From Psychrobacillus sp032154225 (lineage in GTDB: Bacteria > Bacillota > Bacilli > Bacillales_A > Planococcaceae): a stretch of 64,000 nucleotides of DNA. Shown piece by piece: positions 33,298 through 41,191 of this stretch. Position numbers and translations under genes: made by a program. Within the stretch, counting starts at the first letter, position 1. Every line of letters starts with the position of its first letter. Under the pieces are notes generated by a model that saw nothing but the letters and a program-made list of their open reading frames with translations, was not told the DNA's origin and did no database searches. The stretch spans positions 124,001 through 188,000 of the forward strand of contig NZ_JALDYF010000006.1 in the NCBI RefSeq assembly GCF_032154225.1, written 5' to 3'.

Positions 33298-34812
33298 ATG
33301 GTTACTGTAGTAGATAAGGATTTATTAGCTCTGCAGGAAATGCGTACAGCAGTTCAGGCGGCAAAATCTGCTCAACAAGTGTATATGAACTTTACACAAG
33401 AACAAGTAGATCAAGTAGTGAAGGCCGTGGCCGATGCAGCTTTTGCGGAGTCAGCAAGGCTAGGGAAAATGGCTGCCGAAGAGACAGGTATGGGAGTAGC
33501 AGAGCATAAAAAGATAAAAAATGAAGTCGGTTCAAGAGATGTATATGAAAGTATTAAAGATTTAAAAACAGTTGGTATTGTTGGAGAAGATAAAGTTAAT
33601 AAAGTAGTGGAAATTGCAGCACCATTTGGTGTAATTGCAGGCATCATTCCAACAACGAATCCAACATCCACTGCATTTTTTAAAACACTTATTGCATTGA
33701 AGACGAGAAATGCAATCGTTGTAAGCCCACACCCATATGCGGTGAAATGTACGCAGGAAGCATTGAGAGTATGTGAAGAAGCGGCGGTAGCAGCAGGTGC
33801 TCCTAAAGGATTGGTCCAATGTTTAACAATGGCCTCAATGGAAGCAACACAGCAGTTAATGAAGCATCCAAATATCAATCTCATACTTGCAACTGGTGGC
33901 GGAGCATTAGTAAAAGCTGCATATAGCTCAGGGAAACCTGCATACGGTGTTGGTCCAGGAAATGTTCCAGTATATATCGAGCGCACAGCGAAAATTGATA
34001 AAGCGGTAGAAAATATCGTCAATAGTAAATCGTTTGATTATGGGACAATTTGTGCGACAGAACAAGCAATGGTTGTAGATCGAAATGTTGCAGAATTAGT
34101 TACTCGTGCATTGAAGAAAAATGGAGCTTATATTTTGTCCGATGAAGAAAAACTTATAATGGAAAAAGTAATTTCTCCAATTCCCGGCAAAGTAAATCCT
34201 AAAATAGTAGGGAAAAGCCCACAAGCAATTGCTCAACTTGCAGGTATTTCATTGCCAGCTGGAATTCGCATTATTGTTGGGATGGAAACGAAAGTTGGAA
34301 AAGATGTTCCGTTTTCACTTGAAAAGCTATCTCCTGTATTTGCAATGTATATAGCAGCTGATTTAGCTCATGCGAAAGAGTTGTGCATGTCACTTCTAAA
34401 TCTTGGAGGAATGGGACATAGTCTTTCTATCCATACAGAAACAGATGCAATTGCACGTGAATTTGCAGTAGAAATGCCGGTATCTCGAATATTGGTTAAT
34501 ACGATGTCTTCTGTAGGTGCTGTAGGTGGTACTACTGGTTTAATGCCATCTATGACGTTAGGATGTGGGACGTTTGGTGGCAATATTACATCAGACAATG
34601 TGTCAGCTAAGCATTTATTGAACATTAAAAGAATGGCTTATGGTATTAAAGAAGTGAATCTTCCAAAGCTTGGAGAAGTAACTCCACAAGAAGAGGATGT
34701 AACAGATCAAGTAGTAGCAAGTGTATTGCATTCATTGGGTTCAAATGACTCTGTCGATCCAAATGTAGTGAAAGACTTAGTCAGTGAAATAGTAAAACAA
34801 CTATCAAAATAA
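33298..34812 (+). CDS. eutE: EutE CoA-acylating acetaldehyde dehydrogenase
   Basis: 504 residues. Oxidises acetaldehyde to acetyl-CoA with NAD. The catalytic Cys lies in YGTICATEQA; ATGGGALVKAAYSSGKPAYG and GVGPGNVPVYIE bind cofactors. After the catalytic domain a linker (GEVTPQEEDVTDQVVASVLH) leads to a C-terminal amphipathic helix, DPNVVKDLVSEIVKQLSK, which has the look of an encapsulation peptide. ATG at 33298 sits 8 bases after GGAAAGGAG; a GTG three codons earlier overlaps the site. Confidence 0.95.
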   Translation: MVTVVDKDLLALQEMRTAVQAAKSAQQVYMNFTQEQVDQVVKAVADAAFAESARLGKMAAEETGMGVAEHKKIKNEVGSRDVYESIKDLKTVGIVGEDKVNKVVEIAAPFGVIAGIIPTTNPTSTAFFKTLIALKTRNAIVVSPHPYAVKCTQEALRVCEEAAVAAGAPKGLVQCLTMASMEATQQLMKHPNINLILATGGGALVKAAYSSGKPAYGVGPGNVPVYIERTAKIDKAVENIVNSKSFDYGTICATEQAMVVDRNVAELVTRALKKNGAYILSDEEKLIMEKVISPIPGKVNPKIVGKSPQAIAQLAGISLPAGIRIIVGMETKVGKDVPFSLEKLSPVFAMYIAADLAHAKELCMSLLNLGGMGHSLSIHTETDAIAREFAVEMPVSRILVNTMSSVGAVGGTTGLMPSMTLGCGTFGGNITSDNVSAKHLLNIKRMAYGIKEVNLPKLGEVTPQEEDVTDQVVASVLHSLGSNDSVDPNVVKDLVSEIVKQLSK

Positions 34813-34834
34813 CAACTATTAGGAGGAAAAGAAT

Positions 34835-35122
34835 ATGTCTAGAGAAGGTACAGCATTAGGAATGGTAGAAACAAAAGGGTTAATCGGGTCAATTGAAGCA
34901 GCAGATGCAATGGTAAAGGCTGCAAGTGTAAATTTAGTTGGTAAAGTTCACGTTGGTGGAGGAATTGTAACAGTATTAGTTCGTGGAGATGTAGGTGCTG
35001 TTAAAGCGGCAACAGATGCAGGAGCAGCAGCAGCTCAACGTGTTGGAGAATTATTATCTGTTCACGTAATTCCAAGACCACATAATGAGCTTGAAATGAT
35101 TTTACCTAAGTCAGAAAACTAA
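34835..35122 (+). CDS. eutM: EutM-type shell protein (BMC-H)
   Basis: 95 residues, one canonical BMC domain: LGMVETKGLIGSIEAADAMV, pore-region KVHVGGGIVTVLVRGDVGAV and the C-terminal HVIPRPHNELEMILP. It forms the flat hexagonal facets of the shell. Strong site AGGAGGAAA. A second, similar BMC-H gene lies at 36299. Confidence 0.94.
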   Translation: MSREGTALGMVETKGLIGSIEAADAMVKAASVNLVGKVHVGGGIVTVLVRGDVGAVKAATDAGAAAAQRVGELLSVHVIPRPHNELEMILPKSEN

Positions 35123-35152
35123 TAACTGTGAAATACGAAAGGCGGTTCTAAG

Positions 35153-36004
35153 ATGAATCAGCAATTGATTGAACAAATTGTAGGGGAAGTACTAGAACAA
35201 CTTCAAAAAGTTGAACAAGTACTCTCAAATGATTCAATACCAATCGCTGTTTCTGCCCGTCATGTCCATTTGTCTCAACAGCATGTGGAGGCACTTTTTG
35301 GTAAAGGGTATGAGTTAACAAAAAAGGCAGACTTGTCCCAGCCCAATCAATTCGCAGCCAATGAAACAGTAGTAATAGCAGGACCAAAAGGAAGTATTGA
35401 ACGAGTTCGAGTACTTGGTCCTGCTCGTTCATTGACGCAAGCAGAAGTGAGCTGGACAGACGCGATGAAGTTAGGAGTAAAGCCTCCACTTCGTGAATCA
35501 GGAGATATTGAAGGATCAGGCGCTTTTACGATGATTGGACCAAAAGGAAGTCTCTTTTTAGAGGAAGGGTTAATCGTTGCGCAAGCTCATATTCATATGA
35601 CTACTATGGACGCTAAACAATTGAACGTTCAAAGTGGTGAATATGTTACGGTTGAAGTAGATGGACCTAGACCAGTTGCCTATCGAAATGTAAAGATTCG
35701 TGTTTCCGATAAATATCGTTTGGAAATGCATATCGATACAGACGAGGCGAATGCAGGGCTTATTTCAAAAGGAGCAATTGGTCGCCTAATAAAGGCTGGA
35801 GAAAATTATACACAGTCGCAAATAGAGGCACCTAGTCTTAAAGTAGAAAAAACTGCTTCGTATTTTCAAAAAAAGTTACTTTCTAAAGATGATGTAAGAG
35901 AAATAGAAACAAAAGAAATCATTCTTGAAAAAGGAACAATTATAACCGCATTAGCAAAAGATACTGCCCGCGAATTAGGAATATCCATTTCGTTTAGAAA
36001 ATAG
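35153..36004 (+). CDS. pduL: PduL-type phosphotransacylase (EutD role) with C-terminal extension
   Basis: 283 residues. Converts acetyl-CoA plus phosphate to acetyl-phosphate and frees CoA inside the microcompartment. Residues 1-18 (NQQLIEQIVGEVLEQLQ) are an amphipathic targeting helix. SARHVHLS and AHIHM supply the zinc-binding His residues of the duplicated PduL barrel. PduL proteins usually end near residue 215-230; the last ~45 residues here (ending ITALAKDTARELGISISF) are extra and resemble a short segment seen at the N-terminus of EutT/EutQ-type proteins. That resemblance is tentative. Confidence 0.92.
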   Translation: MNQQLIEQIVGEVLEQLQKVEQVLSNDSIPIAVSARHVHLSQQHVEALFGKGYELTKKADLSQPNQFAANETVVIAGPKGSIERVRVLGPARSLTQAEVSWTDAMKLGVKPPLRESGDIEGSGAFTMIGPKGSLFLEEGLIVAQAHIHMTTMDAKQLNVQSGEYVTVEVDGPRPVAYRNVKIRVSDKYRLEMHIDTDEANAGLISKGAIGRLIKAGENYTQSQIEAPSLKVEKTASYFQKKLLSKDDVREIETKEIILEKGTIITALAKDTARELGISISFRK

Positions 36005-36021
36005 AAATAGGTGATGACAGC

Positions 36022-36324
36022 ATGCAAATAGGAAAAGTGATCGGAAACGTTTGGGCTACTCGTAAAGAGGAAGGGCTACAAGGGTTAAAGTTACTCATTG
36101 TTCAGCCAGTCGACGTACACGGGAAACCGGTGAAAACTCAGTTTGTTGCTGCTGATCGAATAGGTGCTGGTATTGGGGATGATGTCCTCGTTACAAGTGG
36201 AGGCTCATCACGTTATATTATGCTCGACAATCCAATTCCAATTGATGCAGTAATCATTGGAATAATTGATTCAACTGAAGTAGAAAGAGGTGAAATCGAT
36301 GAGTCAAGCAATAGGGATGATTGA
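36022..36324 (+). CDS. eutN: EutN shell vertex protein (BMC-P)
   Basis: 100 residues; the EutN/CcmL OB-like fold of pentamers that cap shell vertices (MQIGKVIGNVWATRKEEGLQ, LVTSGGSSRYIMLD, AVIIGIID). Its last 26 bases overlap the start of the next shell gene, implying coupled translation. Confidence 0.93.
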   Translation: MQIGKVIGNVWATRKEEGLQGLKLLIVQPVDVHGKPVKTQFVAADRIGAGIGDDVLVTSGGSSRYIMLDNPIPIDAVIIGIIDSTEVERGEIDESSNRDD

Positions 36325-36655
36325 AACAAAAGGGTTAATTGGATCAATCGAAGCAGCGGATGCCATGATTAAATCGGCGCATGTGACGCTTATTAAGCAA
36401 GAAATGGTCGATGGAGGTATTGTAACTGTTGTCGTTCAAGGAGATGTAGGTGCCGTTCAAGCAGCGGTAGATGCAGGTCGTGAGGCGGCGAAACGTGTTG
36501 GAGAGCTTTTAGGAGCACATGTTATTCCACGTCCAGATCAATCTGTGTACGATATGATTAAACCTTTAGATTACAATAAATTCGAAGAAAGTAAGCAACC
36601 TACTAAGTCAACACGTGCAAAAGCTGTGAAAGCGGACGAACAAGCAGAATCGTGA
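36299..36655 (+). CDS. Second BMC-H shell protein with Lys/Ser-rich tail
   Basis: 118 residues. The BMC domain (GMIETKGLIGSIEAADAMIK, HVIPRPDQ) is very close to the EutM at 34835, and an additional ~27-residue hydrophilic tail (KSTRAKAVKADEQAES) follows. In position it takes the place of EutK in enterobacteria but lacks a helix-turn-helix-like EutK domain. ATG at 36299 follows AAAGAGG inside eutN. A role as facet protein with a lumen- or outside-facing tail is an inference. Confidence 0.88.
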   Translation: MSQAIGMIETKGLIGSIEAADAMIKSAHVTLIKQEMVDGGIVTVVVQGDVGAVQAAVDAGREAAKRVGELLGAHVIPRPDQSVYDMIKPLDYNKFEESKQPTKSTRAKAVKADEQAES

Positions 36656-36679
36656 AGATAATGGAAAGGGTGAGAGCAC

Positions 36680-37621
36680 TTGGCTTTTCGTAGAAATAAG
36701 ATTGCGGTTATCGGTGCTGGTTACACTGGTGCCACAGTTGCCTTAATGGCAGCGCAAAAAGAACTAGGAGATATTATACTTGTGGATGTACCGGAGCAGG
36801 AAAACCCTGCAAAAGGGAAAGCACTAGATATTCTAGAAACAGGTCCTGTTCAACGTTTTAACTCGAAAATTACTGGAACTTCTAACTATGAGCATATAAG
36901 AGATGCAGATATGGTCATCATTACTGCGGGCATTGCTAGAAAACCGGGTATGAGTAGAGATGATCTTGTAAATACGAATGCGAAAATTATGCGAGCTGTT
37001 TCTGAACAGATCAAAAAGTATGCTCCAGAAAGCTATGTTTTAATTTTAAGTAATCCCGTGGATGCAATGACTTACGTTTGCTACAAGACTACAGGATTCC
37101 CTAAAAATAGAGTAATTGGCCAATCTGGTGTGTTAGATACGGCTCGTTTTAATACGTTTGTTGCAGAAGAATTAAATATTTCAGTAGAAGATATTTCTGG
37201 TTTTGTATTGGGTGGACATGGGGATGATATGGTTCCTCTTATCCGTTATTCATATGCAGGAGGAATTCCACTGGAGAAAATTATGTCGAAAGACCGTTTA
37301 GATGCTATTGTTGAGCGTACAAGAAAAGGCGGAGGAGAAATCGTCTCGCTACTTGGAAATGGTAGTGCATACTATGCACCAGCAGCTTCACTTGTAGAAA
37401 TGGCGGAGTCTATTATTCGAGATAAGAAAAGAATATTGCCTTCGATTGCTTATTTAGAAGGTGAGTATGGTTATAATGATTTGTACCTTGGAGTGCCTAC
37501 TGTTATTGGTGGAAACGGAATCGAAAGTATTATCGAACTTCCGCTAACTGATGAAGAAAAACAAGCGCTCGATAAATCAGTAGAATCTGTTCAATCCGTT
37601 CTTAAAATTTGTAATTTGTAA
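36680..37621 (+). CDS. mdh: Malate dehydrogenase at the end of the eut operon
   Basis: 313 residues of the LDH-like bacterial malate dehydrogenase group. NAD fold VIGAGYTGATVALMAAQKE, substrate-binding AGIARKPGMSRDD, active-site His in VLGGHGDDMVPL and ERTRKGGGEIVSLL are all present; Arg at the substrate-recognition loop (GIARKPGMSR) favours malate/oxaloacetate. It uses TTG after GGAAAGGGTGAGAG, 24 bases behind the last shell gene with no terminator between them, and the operon terminator follows it. The usual bacillar mdh lies with citZ-icd, so this is probably a second, eut-linked copy. No encapsulation helix is visible. Confidence 0.92.
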   Translation: MAFRRNKIAVIGAGYTGATVALMAAQKELGDIILVDVPEQENPAKGKALDILETGPVQRFNSKITGTSNYEHIRDADMVIITAGIARKPGMSRDDLVNTNAKIMRAVSEQIKKYAPESYVLILSNPVDAMTYVCYKTTGFPKNRVIGQSGVLDTARFNTFVAEELNISVEDISGFVLGGHGDDMVPLIRYSYAGGIPLEKIMSKDRLDAIVERTRKGGGEIVSLLGNGSAYYAPAASLVEMAESIIRDKKRILPSIAYLEGEYGYNDLYLGVPTVIGGNGIESIIELPLTDEEKQALDKSVESVQSVLKICNL

Positions 37622-37653
37622 AAAGCATTCCACATGCGTTGGAATGCTTTTTT
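37622..37653 (+). terminator. Terminator of the eut operon
   Basis: AAAGCATTCCA pairs with TGGAATGCTTT around a 6-base loop and runs into T. It directly follows the mdh stop codon. Confidence 0.88.
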
Positions 37654-37703
37654 CATGGAACATTTTTGGTGTTCACCCGTATTCATAGAAGGAGGTGTGG
37701 GTG

Positions 37704-38510
37704 ATGAAGCATATCTATGAAAGAACCGCAAAATATTCGAAGTTAGGGTCACTAATTCTATTTACCTTGTACATAGTTGTGATACTTATTTTTAGAGATG
37801 TCATGTGGAAGGACTTCGAGACACATATTAGTGTGGGTATTACGCTACTTTTTTTATATAGTATTTCTTTTTTCTTTCAAAACGCTGCGGAGAAACTACC
37901 AGTAGAGCAACAAGTGAATGTTCATATGTATTCGATTGATTTTCCCGTTAGTGAGCTTAACTTTCAGCGAGATGTCTCGCTAATACCTCGAAGTTACTTA
38001 GTTTCAAATAAAGGAGAACGACTTTACAAGATTACACCGACAGCCGATCATCCACTTATGCAAAGGTTATCTGCATTTGTTATTTTGAGGATGGGATTGT
38101 TCTTTCCAATTACATATGAATTGAAAACAATGGATGGGGAACTTGTAAGTCAATTTTCGATTAAAAATAAAATAAAGTTCATGCAGTTGAAAGTTTATGA
38201 TCATACAAAAACACAGAAATCTACTGTTGTCTTGCCAATTTTTTCGGTGAAGAATAGAGCAGTAGTTTTCGATGCAAATGGAGAAAAGATACATCAAATG
38301 GAAGCGAAGAATATGTCTGGTGATATCGACGTCGATAATTTTGATGGGAAACGACTCGCAACGTACCGCTTTGGAATATTCCCATACGCTACTCATCCAG
38401 CTTTTGAAGCACAAGCGATGAATATTCATGTATCACTTGCACATGACTTATTACATACAGAGAAACTTACTCTCACTGCATTGTTTTACTACTGGACTGC
38501 AAATAACTAA
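37704..38510 (+). CDS. Membrane protein with C-terminal beta-rich domain, function unknown
   Basis: 268 residues. Two N-terminal membrane helices (about 12-30, 43-60) precede a long soluble part. The pattern LVSNKGERLYKIT ... YELKTMDGELVSQFSIKN ... VVFDANGEKIHQ recalls the repeated strands of tubby/LURP-like (YxjI-type) domains, but that is a weak impression. ATG at 37704 follows GGAGGTG; an upstream GTG in frame overlaps it. Monocistronic with its own terminator. Confidence 0.6.
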   Translation: MKHIYERTAKYSKLGSLILFTLYIVVILIFRDVMWKDFETHISVGITLLFLYSISFFFQNAAEKLPVEQQVNVHMYSIDFPVSELNFQRDVSLIPRSYLVSNKGERLYKITPTADHPLMQRLSAFVILRMGLFFPITYELKTMDGELVSQFSIKNKIKFMQLKVYDHTKTQKSTVVLPIFSVKNRAVVFDANGEKIHQMEAKNMSGDIDVDNFDGKRLATYRFGIFPYATHPAFEAQAMNIHVSLAHDLLHTEKLTLTALFYYWTANN

Positions 38511-38536
38511 GGAGCTGACATAGTCAGCTCCTTAGT
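38508..38536. terminator. Bidirectional terminator
   Basis: TAAGGAGCTGAC / GTCAGCTCCTTA form a perfect stem with a 3-base loop between convergent genes. T runs are short, so strength is uncertain. Confidence 0.65.
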
Positions 38537-39630
38537 TAGTGTGCTTTAAAATTATAGATAGGTTTAATCACTTCTAGTACATCTACGGTTTCTCCAATAT
38601 GTGCGACGATGTCTTGCATATTTTTATAAGCAAATGGTGACTCATCTACCGTACTTGCAACTACTGAAGTACTCCAAACATCCTTCATAGATGCTTCAAA
38701 GTCTGCTAGTGCTACAACTTTTCTAGCTTGTGAGCGGCTCATAGTTCGGCCTGCACCGTGTGGACCTGAATAGTTCCAGTCAGGATTACCTTTTCCTCGG
38801 CAAATTAACGAGCCATCTCGCATATTCATCGGGATAATAACGATTTCGCCATCTTGTGCAGAAATTGCCCCTTTTCGTAAAATCATATGCTCTAAATCGA
38901 TGTAATTATGGGTTGTGTCGAACTCAGATTCAATCGTCCAGTCCATTCCTCTACAGATTACTTCTGCCATTGTTTTACGATTTAGTGCAGCGTATTTTTG
39001 TGCAATGGAAAGGTCAAATAAATAGTCTTTCATATTGTTACCCTCTACATATGCAAGATCTTTGGAAATCGTATCTCCGAGTATTCGATGGGCTACTTGC
39101 TGATAATGTTCTGCAATTTGTTTCCCTAAGTTACGACTACCTGAATGGATAACTAAGTAAATGCTACCGTCATTTCCTTCGTTTAGCTCGATGAAATGAT
39201 TTCCCCCACCTAGTGTGCCTAGGCTTAGCCTAGCTCGTTCCTCGTTAATGGGAGCAACAACTTCTGCAAAAGGAATTTCAATCGTATTTCGATGCTCTTT
39301 ATGGCGAATGCGTGTTGCGCTTGGTACATTTTTCTTAATTGTTTTGTCTAATTTTTCAAAGTTTATTTCTTCTTTACTAACGGAAAGCTTTGCACATATC
39401 ATGCCGCAGCCTAGATCAACTCCAACGAAGTTCGGCACAATCTTATCTGTAATCGTCATTGTCGTTCCAACTGTACAGCCTTTCCCGGCATGTAAATCGG
39501 GCATCATTCGTATTTTTGTGTTTTGTAAAAATGGAAGATTACAAAGCTCTTCTACTTGTCTCTTTGCCGTATCTTCAATTGTATCTGTGAAAACAATAGC
39601 CTTATTGTACGTTCCTTTTAACTCAATCAT
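38536..39630 (-). CDS. rtcB: RtcB family RNA ligase (short form)
   Basis: 364 residues. Joins RNA 2',3'-cyclic phosphate or 3'-phosphate to 5'-OH with GTP. Metal ligands are visible in DLGCGM (Cys), GGGNHFIE (His) and HSGSRNLGK (His); the guanylylated His lies in GPHGAGRTMSRSQA. At 364 residues it is shorter than archaeal-type RtcB (~480) and belongs to the compact bacterial group. No RtcA, archease or RtcR gene is nearby. It starts 33 bases behind corA and may share its transcript. Confidence 0.92.
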   Translation of the reverse strand: MIELKGTYNKAIVFTDTIEDTAKRQVEELCNLPFLQNTKIRMMPDLHAGKGCTVGTTMTITDKIVPNFVGVDLGCGMICAKLSVSKEEINFEKLDKTIKKNVPSATRIRHKEHRNTIEIPFAEVVAPINEERARLSLGTLGGGNHFIELNEGNDGSIYLVIHSGSRNLGKQIAEHYQQVAHRILGDTISKDLAYVEGNNMKDYLFDLSIAQKYAALNRKTMAEVICRGMDWTIESEFDTTHNYIDLEHMILRKGAISAQDGEIVIIPMNMRDGSLICRGKGNPDWNYSGPHGAGRTMSRSQARKVVALADFEASMKDVWSTSVVASTVDESPFAYKNMQDIVAHIGETVDVLEVIKPIYNFKAH

Positions 39631-39663
39631 TGCTTCCCTCCGTTTGGTAATCGTCGTTCTACC

Positions 39664-40620
39664 TTAAAATAAATTAAACCAGCCTTTAAATTTAAACCAA
39701 GCAAACATAGAAATTGCTATTAACACCATTGCTCCTAAAACGATGAAATATCCGTAATGCCATTCTAGTTCAGGCATATTGACGAAATTCATCCCGTATA
39801 CACCCGCGAGAAAAGTTAAAGGAATGAAAATAGATGATATAATCGTTAAAATCATCATAATTCGGTTCATTTGGCGAGAGTTTATGGACATATGGCTGTC
39901 CCGAATATCTGCGGTGAGTTCTCGATTAGACTCAACCATATCAGCTAATTTTAGCAAATGGTCATAAATATCGCCGAAATAGGCATGTTCAGTTTTCTGC
40001 AGATTAATCCGTTCTGAGTTAATGATTCTATAAAGCAGATCCCGCATTGGTAATATCGTTCGGCGTAAACGAAGCAAATCACTACGGAGATCAAATACTT
40101 GATCCATCGATAGGTGACGCATATCCACGGAAAGCTTATCCTCTACTTCATTCAAATAATCTTCAATTTTATAGACAATGGGAAAATAAGCATCCACAAC
40201 TTTATCCACAATATGATATGTTGCGTGCATCGAACCACGTTCCCAACCTTTTGGATTATTAATAATACGTTCACGTGCTTGTTCTAATTCATGCATATGC
40301 GGGAAATGAAAAGTTACGACAAAATCTTTTCCAACAAATAAATTGAGTTCTTCTGCTTCAAGCGTTTCTTCGTTGAATGTATGTAATACAAAAAATACAT
40401 GCCCATCATAATGGTCTGCTTTTGGCCGTTGAAGACGTAGTAAACAATCCTCAATGGCAAGTGGATGAAAATGAAAAAAAGAGCTTAGAAGACCCTCCTC
40501 TTCTTTTGTAGGCTGCCCAATGTCTACCCAATACCATTCAAATGTTTTTTGTTTTATATCTTCTAATGGAAAATCGCTTACTATTTCTTTGTTTGTTGTT
40601 ATTCCAAGTGTTCGAATCAT
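39664..40620 (-). CDS. corA: CorA family Mg2+/divalent cation channel
   Basis: 318 residues. A long cytosolic domain (about 1-250) with the stalk helix is followed by two membrane helices and the selectivity motif YGMNF (about 280) between them; the tail is basic (FAWFKFKGWF). CorA forms pentameric Mg2+ channels gated by cytosolic Mg2+. It precedes rtcB on the minus strand. Confidence 0.93.
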   Translation of the reverse strand: MIRTLGITTNKEIVSDFPLEDIKQKTFEWYWVDIGQPTKEEEGLLSSFFHFHPLAIEDCLLRLQRPKADHYDGHVFFVLHTFNEETLEAEELNLFVGKDFVVTFHFPHMHELEQARERIINNPKGWERGSMHATYHIVDKVVDAYFPIVYKIEDYLNEVEDKLSVDMRHLSMDQVFDLRSDLLRLRRTILPMRDLLYRIINSERINLQKTEHAYFGDIYDHLLKLADMVESNRELTADIRDSHMSINSRQMNRIMMILTIISSIFIPLTFLAGVYGMNFVNMPELEWHYGYFIVLGAMVLIAISMFAWFKFKGWFNLF

Positions 40621-40713
40621 AATAAAACCTCAATTCTACGAAAGTATCTTTTCTTATTATCTCATAATCCCCCTGTTATAATGATATAAAACAATATAGA
40701 GGAGTGGATTAGG

Positions 40714-41136
40714 TTGGGAAAAAACTATGAAGCACTAGTTTCTAATCGCATTTTTGTTGGTGGAGTAGACGGTGTAGAGGATCTTTTGGCAAATGAAAAA
40801 ATTGACGTCATCTTCGATTTAAGAGTAACTCTAAAAGATCATCCAGCAGAAAATTTACGTGTACATCAACCAATTGCAGACGAATCCCCTAGTCAAGATA
40901 AATCTATAAAAAAAGTGGTTGATGAAGTAGTCAAAGCTTATAACGAAGGGAAAAATGTGTATTTCCACTGTACTTCAGGACGAGGGAGAGCCGGCACATT
41001 AGCCGTTGCAACTTTAATGGAACTAGGTTTAGCGGAAACGGTGGAAGAAGCAGAAGGCAAAGCAAAAGCAATTCGTCCAAAAATCGATGTAAAGCCAGAC
41101 CAAAAAGCAGCACTGGATAAAATTTATAATGGATAA
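40714..41136 (+). CDS. Dual-specificity protein phosphatase-like protein
   Basis: 140 residues with the CX5R active site HCTSGRGRAG (about residues 88-97) and an upstream acid region (DESPSQDKSIKK). It resembles small protein-tyrosine/dual-specificity phosphatases of Bacillales. The substrate is unknown. TTG start after GAGGAGTGG. Confidence 0.87.
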   Translation: MGKNYEALVSNRIFVGGVDGVEDLLANEKIDVIFDLRVTLKDHPAENLRVHQPIADESPSQDKSIKKVVDEVVKAYNEGKNVYFHCTSGRGRAGTLAVATLMELGLAETVEEAEGKAKAIRPKIDVKPDQKAALDKIYNG

Positions 41137-41145
41137 ATAATATAA

Positions 41146-41186
41146 TGAAAACGCCAAGGGAATGGAAGCTATCTCTTGGCGTTTTT
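41146..41186. terminator. Bidirectional terminator
   Basis: AAAACGCCAAGGGA pairs with TCTCTTGGCGTTTT between the convergent phosphatase and BCCT genes, with A and T runs on either side. Confidence 0.85.
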
Positions 41187-41191
41187 ATTCT

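Noticed and set aside
36680..37621. Targeting helix on the eut-linked malate dehydrogenase
   Set aside because: The N-terminus runs directly into the Rossmann fold and the C-terminus matches the normal MDH helix; no extra helix is visible.
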